Assembly (NCBI GenBank): GCA_030272585.1
Contig: BSYQ01000006.1
Location: 1,265,001-1,329,000 of the forward strand
DNA: 64,000 nucleotides
Origin: Bryopsis sp. KO-2023
Lineage: Eukaryota > Chlorophyta > Ulvophyceae > Bryopsidales > Bryopsidaceae
Reading direction: 5' to 3'
Below, one piece after another: positions 56,701-64,000 of the stretch. Every line of letters starts with the position of its first letter. Within the stretch, counting starts at the first letter, position 1. The translations under genes were made by a program, and so were the position numbers. The notes below the pieces were generated by a model that was not told the origin of the DNA, ran no database searches, and saw only the letters and a list, made by a program, of their open reading frames with translations.

Positions 56701-59700
56701 CTTCAAAAACGAGGCAGGAAGTGGAGGAGCCCTGTCTGCTAACGGTGTGCTGAAACTGACAGTAGAGGATTCCAATTTTTCGCATGGGTGGGCCCTCACA
56801 GGAGGGGCAATGACAGTTGTCGAAGGAGCTCGTCAAGGAATCTCATTACAAAAAAATAAATTTCATAAAAACAAAGCAAGGTGGGGAGGTGCTATCTCAT
56901 TCACTTGCTATGAAGATTGTTGGGCTTCGAGTCCTTCGCTCTTTCAAGCACAGTTTGTGGAGAACCTTGCAACAGATGCTGGTGGGGCCATTGATGTGGA
57001 GGGGGGAAAGCTGGAGTGTCGATTCTGCGATTTTGATTCCAACAGTGCTGGAAATGATAGGCATGCAATGGGGGTGGGAGGTGCGATAAGAGCCCAGTCA
57101 GGCTCACAGATGACCCTCAAGGATTCCAGCATAATTGGGTGCACAGCAACACAATCAGGAGGGGGGATCTTTTCGGATGATGCAATTTTGAAGGGTGAAA
57201 ATCTTGAAGTCGTGAACAATACTGCTGACAGAAGTGGAGGTGGTATTTACATGAAGTTTGAGGCTCGTGCATTTTGGAACTGCAAGACCTGCTTGCTCAG
57301 AGGAAACGAGGCTGCGACAGGAGGTAAAAGCCGTTAAGGCGGATAAATATATAATTTTCCATCTTGCTCGCATCCCAAGTGAAAGAATCTCTCGCTTCAA
57401 AAAGGTCGTGCGGAAATCACTGATGCAGGAAAAAAGGTAGCAACAAAAGAATGGACCTTAATCCTCGCGAACTTTTTTTTCTTTCCCAAAATACCATTTG
57501 ACGTTCTGATGTTGGGCCGTTTATTCTTTGCATGTATTTTTTCCAGGAGGAATCCATGTTACAAGCGACACATCCAATGCTGAAAAATGCCAATCCATGG
57601 GGGCCGATTTGCCAGTGAAAGGAAATGGCTCCTATTTTGAGTTCTTGGCACATTGCGAGAATTATGAGTCTCTATCTGATAAACGAATTGTGCTGAAGAA
57701 CACCACTTTTCATAGCAACGCTGGGTGGAAGTCTGGGTCTGACATTTTTCTCGACAACTTCGGGGGCGATGTGTGCTGCGATGGGGAGTGTTGGACCATG
57801 GAAAGCCAGCTGGAGGAAGCTCTCCAGAAATGCAAGTTACATTCCTACTATGAATCCGAGGGGGGCATATCTTCGCCTTTGGGAACACAGTTTCAGTTGG
57901 TAAAGATAGATCCATCTGAGGTGGCTGGCCATGCTAGTGGGGATGAGCTTCCACCCATCAATGTCACAACTCTCGACTCCTTCGGTCAGATTTCTGTGCA
58001 AGATGTGAATCTGCGAATCAATGTGACAACCCCTGGAGCGCGACTTTTTGGTGGCATTGCAACTGGCGAGGGCATGCTGATGCGCGGGAATATTACTGTG
58101 ACTGGTGTGCTTCTGAGCGGTCTGCCTGGGGAGTACAATCTGAGCTTTCAGCTGAATTCAGAAGATGGCGTCATTGTGTCAGTGGAGTCTGTCAGGGTGG
58201 ATATAAGAGAGTGTCTCATTGGGGAGGTGTCCAAAGAAAATGGCTTGCGCTGTGACATTTGTGGTGAGAATTTTTTCAGCTTGAAAGTGACTGATAAGTA
58301 TTGCAAGCCTTGTCCTGTCGAGAAGGCCATGTGCTTGGGAGGAAGACTGTTTCCTGTTGCTGGATTCTGGCACTCTGGGCCCTTGTCCTCCCAGCTCCAT
58401 GCATGTTTGTCCAAGGAAGCATGCACCTACGAGAATCGAGCGGAGGATCTGTTTGCATCATCAAACTCGTCCTCCGCCCTCAGTCTGACGGCTTACACTG
58501 AAGACTACCCCCTGTGTGCAAAGGTGACAACAAACAAAGCAAGCTGAAGGGTATTTTGAAAATCTAAGTTGAAGAGAATTCACATATACTACGACCTGTG
58601 TGTGTGTGTGTGTGGAAATCTGCTGTGTTATAGGGCTACAAGGGGGTGTTGTGCGGGAGCTGCGAGGCATCGCATGGGAAGAGTGGCATGGAATGCAGAA
58701 AGTGCAAAGGAAAAGTGCTTGCTGGAGTGGCAATTGGAGGGGCCATGCTTGCCTTGGCAGTATTGTCCTTGATTTATGTCAGAAATGCTGCCAAGTTTGC
58801 TCAACAAGCGATGACTGATGGCCATCCAAATGCCACCGGGTCTGGTGGCCCCTCTGGGGAGATCGCTCGCAGAAAACAAAGACCAACAGATATTTTCAAG
58901 GTGAGCGATCTGGACAGGGAAGACCAGAGTCCTACGATACTTTACCCTCTCTTTCCTTACCAGCATTGTGTGTCACTGGGCAGATTCTTGTGAATTTCAT
59001 GCAAATTACTGGATCGGCTGCAGCAATCAACGTGGGTTGGACCAAATACATGATGGGCATATTCACAAGCTGGGGTAAGCAGCCATTCACTGTGCTGTGC
59101 TGAGAATGATGATGAATTCTGAATTCTTATTGAACGTCCAAGCCAAAGCATGACATATTGATTTCAGGTGCGATCTCTTCTGGTGGAACGGATGGAAACA
59201 GCTTTTTTGCATTTGATTGTGCGTTTTCATCAGAGGAGAATGGCCTTCCTCGATCCATCAAGACAACTGTGCTGCTGGCATTTGTACCCTTCATCGTTTG
59301 GGCAGCGTTTGTCATGGTCTGCGCTGTGCATGCATTACGAACCAAAAGAGCCCTACAGGACTTGAGGCTCTGGTCGGGTATTGCATTTCGGGCCGTGGTG
59401 CAGGCAGCCTACATCAGGTGGGACAGATACAGTAGCATTCAACCTTTTATTTTTTCCTCTTGTCTTTCAAGAAAAGATAATGTTTTGAGATCGCCATATT
59501 TATGTGTTTGCAGTGAGACAAAAGAGTTTATTCGGATTTTCTATTGTGTGCGAGCTAGCCCTCTGGAGGGCTTGTTTTGGGCACAAGACACGAGTCTGAC
59601 TTGCTACAAAGGATCTCATGCGCTCCTGGTTCTTTTCGTTGGGCTGCCTGGCTTCTTGTTGATATCGATAGGGTTCCCAGCTTGGTTGCTCTACAAACTC

Positions 59701-60312
59701 ACTCGAACCGACACCCTCGATCAGGAGAAGGTGATCGTTTGATACGGATTTTTGTACAAACTGTACAAAAGCAACACCGCTGCTTGGGAGGTAGTTATTT
59801 TGATCCGGAAAGCTTTGTTTTCCGCGATCGTTGTGTTCGGGCGATCGTTGGGGGGTGGAACCCAGAGTTGTCTGGCATTGTTCATCATGATAGTTTCCAT
59901 AGTTCTTCAAATGCATTTCCAACCATTCCTGGAATCAAAGTTGAACAATTTGGAATTCGGATCATTGACGATCTCTACGTTTGCGTTCATTGTTGGGAAT
60001 CTGGCAAGCCAACCTGAAATACATGATGGGGGGATAGTGGCCTTATCCATCATCTTCATTTGCGTTGCTGGGATCTACATTGCATACACTGTGAAGCAGA
60101 TTTTTGATGTGCTTTTTTCTGGGTTGGAAGAATGGGTGGAAAGGGAGAATCCAGAAAGCGAATTGCCAACCACCAAGTATGGACTTATAACTGAGGCAGC
60201 TAAGAGCTTGTCCACAAAGTCCAAGGCGGTTTTGATTCGAAAAAAAGAGGCTTATAGGGAGAAAATCTCTTCTCGTTTTCCTGGAACCTCTCTTCTTGAA
60301 TCGAAGTGTTGA
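53730..60312 (+). CDS. Gene 2: paralogue of gene 1, with an in-frame TGA at codon 1366
   Basis: Exons: 53730-53829, 54004-54262, 54347-54743, 55015-55392, 55779-55985, 56078-56236, 56540-57323, 57547-58523, 58634-58900, 58984-59074, 59168-59417, 59514-60312. They total 4,668 nt (1,555 aa) with matching phases. Signal peptide near residues 1-28 (SLLSAFLVVACLATVG). Beta-helix coils run ~residues 120-800, shorter than in gene 1. The Cys-rich module (CDICGENFF, CGSC) spans ~1000-1110, and the multi-pass membrane domain ~1110-1555. Exons 9 and 10 have the same lengths (267, 91) as gene 1 exons 18 and 19, confirming common structure. TGA at 59740-59742 replaces the Arg found in genes 1 and 3 (RYGF), while the frame stays open for 189 more codons to the final TGA. 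Either a recent nonsense allele removing the last membrane segments, or readthrough. Confidence 0.85.
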
Positions 60313-61014
60313 ATGCAGAAAGATCTACCGGGTCTGGCATAATTTTTTTTCCCAACGTATACGTACTGTATTGTATTTTTTATTTTTTTTGGGGGTGGGG
60401 AGGAGTTGGGGGTTGGTGGTGACATTTTTGCAGCATTTTTGATCCTTTTTTTTCACTATTTCAGTTGTGGGTGATGTCAATTTTTTCTGGTAAGAATCAG
60501 CAGACTCCCACAATTGAGCTTTGAAGCAAAATTTGAAAAAAAAAATTACATTTTGCTTGGGTAAAAACATGAAGGGCAGGGCGCTGACTAATCAATGCTA
60601 TCACTAAGTCCAAAAGAGCTAGCATTTTCTCTTCTTTCCTTTCGATGTGCAGGGCCAGTCTCTTGATGGGGGAAAAGAGTGATGGGTATGGTTTGGCATT
60701 GTTGAGCTAACATGATTTAGGGAACAAAAAGTTGATACACTTTTAAAAAAACCAAACTGTTCTTTGATAGAACAAGGCTATGCGGAGTACTCTGGTTTGG
60801 TGCAAGTGTCTCTGCACCTCAGAAAATCACTGCCAGCCGCCAGTGATTTCAAGATTTCGTACAAGAGCGACCACCGCACCCCACAGGCGTCCCAAGCCTT
60901 CCCAAGCCTTCTTCCCGGAACCGCAAGAACGCAGGATGATTGCGTTCCATGTGAGTTGGGTCAACCCACAGAGTGGCCTATCCCTTGACATATATGTATT
61001 TATATACGTATATA
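60313..61014. other. 3' flank of gene 2; no gene seen
   Basis: Contains a T/G tract (60376-60400) and no coding signal. Confidence 0.5.
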
Positions 61015-61303
61015 CGAAACGATCCATCGTCGGTTTCACTGTCCCTGCTTCTCGCCTGAGCAGTATCCAGGACTCGTTTGTTATCCCGCTGCCTGTTCCA
61101 TTCTCCGCCACCCATTTTGTACATTTTGTACATGAGCACAACGACGAGCGCGTGGCGGGCGGAAGCCCAACATTTGCCACAAGCCCACCACGAGTCCTGC
61201 AGATTGCAGTTATCTTTCACGACATTGATATTGAGTCGACATTAATATTACATCCTGTCTGGGATCCAGAGGATAAAATGTGCAGTCACCCTCAAATTAA
61301 TTA
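61015..61303. repeat. Dispersed copy of the STEAP gene 5' end and upstream DNA
   Basis: About 290 bp match 27742-28018 in the same orientation with few substitutions and one 9-bp duplication (CATTTTGTA repeated). The reading frame of the first ~50 codons is kept, then is cut off at the junction (61015). Confidence 0.85.
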
Positions 61304-62287
61304 AGCTAGAAAGCAACGTCGTCCTGCGCTGATCTAGGGTCCTAAAAACTCTGGGAAAACGAAGAAAACAAGGGTCGAGGACTGAAAATAGTTGGTTTAT
61401 ATAAGGATACTTGTTCCAGCATCTTTTTTTTCTTCCGAGTACTTTCTTTAACTGTTGTTATGACTGTCTGGCAACAGAGCGCCTCCGCCCACACAAGCAG
61501 TCTGTGCCAGAAAACACACCTTAAGGCACACAATTGTGGCCGTCTGCCAAAGCAGGAAAACTTCGTCCCAGTATGTTATCATCAGTCCCCCCCCCCCCCC
61601 CTGCTCCCCTGTTGAAATACATCTTTTAAAAACAATTCATAAATATGAACCACAAATTTATGGTTCATGCTTATGAATTGCTTTTTTTTTAAGCCTGATT
61701 TGAAAACACTGAAGCATTCAAAAGGTTGCAAGTAATCAATTGACTGCACAAGACATTTTCAGGTGTTCATCTACAAAAACTCCCCATCCAACATTCAAAA
61801 AGTGTGCTTATTCTTACAAAAAATCACAGTTTTCCATTCGTTTGATTGAATACTGTTTATACAAAACATGTCAAAAAAAAACATTAAGAAACAACTAAAT
61901 ATCGAGACCCTCACTGGTAGGGCCCAAATAGCCCCTAATAAACCTACTAAACGTAATGAACGTAATGAATAAATGTATCCTCTCATTTCTGTACAAGGAG
62001 TAATGGTATTAATTGATTGACATACCAAACAAATCCTTTATTTATAAAAAGTCTATCAGAACTCAGTATAGTATACAAATCTGCTCAAAACACACGAAAA
62101 ACGGTTGTACTAAGAACAATCACTTTCTAGCAGCTTTCATTTCGGAACAAAAAAAAACCTTGAGGCTAAGAAAGAAAAGAAAAAGGGACGGAAATAGCCC
62201 CTGTTGATTTGAACTGATGCCAAAAAAAAAAAAATCTGATTAATATGGATCATTTCACGCTCGTTTCCCGCCGACTTTGCTGATCAG
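61304..62287. other. Intergenic between convergent genes; no gene seen
   Basis: AT-rich with a C homopolymer near 61588-61600 and the hairpin at 61633-61680. It should contain the 3' end of the third paralogue's transcript. Confidence 0.45.
61633..61680. repeat. Imperfect palindrome, 20 bp arms, 8 bp loop
   Basis: CAATTCATAAATATGAACCA (61633-61652) pairs with 61661-61680 at 18 of 20 positions around the loop CAAATTTA; flanking A and T runs extend the stem. Could be a MITE remnant or an RNA 3'-end structure between convergent genes. Confidence 0.75.
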
Positions 62288-64000
62288 TCACGCACGAGCA
62301 TCAAAAAGTCTACCAGCAAACCCTTTCATTTCCTTTTTCAAGAGGTTGACGACAATGTCTTTCGCAATTTTCACCGTTTTCCACGTGCTCGATTTCTGCG
62401 GGGTCGAAGGGTGAGCTTTCCGCACCCATCTGTCGAGCCCTTTCATCCCAGCATCAAAAACTTGTTTCGACATGTACAAAAAGTAGACCACCACGGCTCC
62501 AATGAAAACGACAGACATCCCGACGTTCGCGCTGTTGGTTACTGCGGCTCTGTTTGCCACGTTCCCGATCATGAAGGCCAGACTGGATAAAATCAGGGAA
62601 ACGGACTCCATCTTGTTCAGTTTCTCGTCTTCGAAAGGTTGGAAGTTTAGCTGGAGGATTATCGACACAAACATAACGAACAGTGCCATGTCACCCTGCA
62701 AATCCTCTCCGAGAGGACGTGCGAACACAACGATGGTGGAAAGAATGGCTTTTCTCGCAAGGATGACCACTTCCCAAACAACCGCCTCCTCCTTGTAGGA
62801 TCGGTAGAAGAAACCGTAACGCTCGGCGATATCCTGTTTGCTGAGATTCTTCTTGTTCCGCGTCAAAACAAAGAGGAGCCACCCAGGGAATCCAAAGGCA
62901 ATGAACACCAAGAATGGAAATCCAACCAACCAGGTCAGGAAGGCGTGCGATCCGTGATAGCACACCACACTGGTGTCCTCCGCCCAGAACAACCCATCCA
63001 ATGGCTCAGCTCGGACGCAATAGAAAATGCGCACCAGCACTCTTGTCACGCTGCCCGAAGTACACATAAACAATCAATTCTAGTCCACACCCGAAATGGT
63101 ATTCTGCAACCAAGCCGCCTTCATCGAAACTATTTAGGCTTACCTCAAATAGGATGCGTGGAGGACAGCCAACAGTGCGGCAAACGAACGCAGCTTCATG
63201 TACTCAAATGGATTCTCTTTTTTCAAAGAGGAGATGCAATACAATGTTGAAAATGCAGCCCACACAATACCAGGAAATAAAACGAACAGGATCGTGGCCT
63301 TGACAGATCGCGGCGGCGCATTCGTCGAAAACGCACACTCGGACGCGAAAAAGCCATTGTTGTCCGCCACACCCGAGATCAGACCTACACAATTCAATAC
63401 TCATTCGTTTTTTTTGTGGAGTGCCTCCTCTTACTCTTGCCGAATCATTCCAACACCTTTTTGTACGGTTGCGAACCTTCATTTGGTTGAATTAAAACAG
63501 CAAACACAGACTCGTCTTACCCAGACTGGTGAGCAATGCCAGCATTCCCTTGGTCCAGTCAGTATTGATCGCAGCCGCCGATCCTGTAACTTGGAGGAAA
63601 TTGACCAGGATCTGCGCCAGGGCCACTCTAATTAATTCCAACGCATCAAAAACCCTCCACATTCGTCAAAAGCTGTTTTCGTGCTCACCTTGAATACATC
63701 AGATGCCCGCCTCTCCCTTTGGCCAACGGTTCCGGGCATCGACTTCTCCAGCACATTTTCTCGAACTGGTGCTTGTCCAGACAGGAATGCTTCCAGATTA
63801 AAGCCATCTTGAGACTGTGATTGTGTTGGTGGGGAAACCACAACAGTAGGCACATCACCTGCTTGATTGTTGAGTTCTCTTGAATAGCTCCCTGCACTCT
63901 TCATGAAAACGAATGACAGAATCATCAGGGCCAGTGCCACCAGGCTGAAGAAAAGAATTGCTGCTGTTTGTCCTCGACATTGCACACATTGATGCGATCG
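62288..64000 (-). CDS. Gene 3: third paralogue of the beta-helix/membrane family, C-terminal part only
   Basis: Exons, 5' to 3': beyond 64000-63689, 63611-63521, 63384-63144, 63050-62288, ending in TGA. The lengths 91 and 241 nt equal those of gene 1 exons 19 and 20, and all phases match. The visible part starts in the last Cys motif (CVQC), followed by membrane segments such as AILFFSLVALALMILSFVFM, ATILFVLFPGIVWAAFSTLY, FLTWLVGFPFLVFIAFGF and SVVFIGAVVVYFLYMS. The intact RYGFFYRSY motif shows the residue lost in gene 2. The linker before FK/GTGAGC is longer than in genes 1 and 2 and rich in Pro, Gln and Ser. Beta-helix exons lie beyond the right edge. Orientation is opposite to genes 1 and 2, converging with gene 2. 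Confidence 0.85.

Noticed and set aside
59740..59742. TGA recoded as Arg
   Set aside because: TGA terminates gene 2, gene 3 and the macroglobulin gene, so general reassignment is not supported.
59731..59771. A 41-nt intron (GT...AG) that would remove the TGA of gene 2
   Set aside because: Far shorter than the other introns in the window, not a multiple of three, and genes 1 and 3 have coding sequence at the same place.

Overview
The window is nuclear DNA of an intron-rich microbial eukaryote, probably an alga or other protist. Long genes are split into many short exons with GT-AG introns of about 60 to 400 nt. AT-rich low-complexity introns surround coding exons of moderate GC. LINE fragments, a solo LTR and short local duplications are frequent. 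I cannot assign a lineage from sequence alone.

Layout. 0-5 kb: a 1.8 kb tandem duplication carrying a coiled-coil reading frame, abutting a LINE reverse-transcriptase 3' fragment. 5.9-16.6 kb: gene 1 (+), 21 exons, about 2,225 aa: signal peptide, a long beta-helix of FxxN/GGA repeats, a Cys-rich module and a multi-pass membrane domain. A stray C-terminal fragment follows at 17.1 kb. 18.4-20.1 kb: a secreted Cys/Ser-rich protein (+). 22.2-23.2 kb: a small Pro-rich protein (-). 25.3-27.9 kb: a STEAP-type metalloreductase (-) with a frame lesion. 28-33.4 kb: a strange interval with clusters of the 10-mer ACCCCGCACA, 72-98 bp tandem repeats, a perfect 121 bp inverted repeat, a decayed ASNSD1-like gene, three 43-49 nt tRNA-like elements and a solo LTR. 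34.4-47.4 kb: an alpha-2-macroglobulin-like gene (-), about 32 exons. 48.4-49.0 kb: LINE remnant plus a duplicated gene fragment. 50.4-52.8 kb: a decayed succinyl-CoA ligase alpha gene (-). 53.7-60.3 kb: gene 2 (+), a paralogue of gene 1 with one in-frame TGA. 62.3-64 kb: the 3' end of a third paralogue (-) running off the right edge.

Reading. The giant beta-helix/membrane family and the macroglobulin are extracellular proteins. Their exons join in phase over 12 to 32 exons with no frameshift; gene 2 has the single nonsense codon. In contrast, three conserved enzyme genes between them (STEAP, ASNSD1, succinyl-CoA ligase alpha) carry frameshifts or stops. The most unusual signal is the set of tRNA-like elements with acceptor stem and T arm but almost nothing between. 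One of them has a solo LTR with a 5-bp target duplication 16-20 bp upstream of its 5' end, the spacing known for retroelements that target Pol III genes. All exon models come from reading splice sites and phases by eye; no alignment or database search was run.
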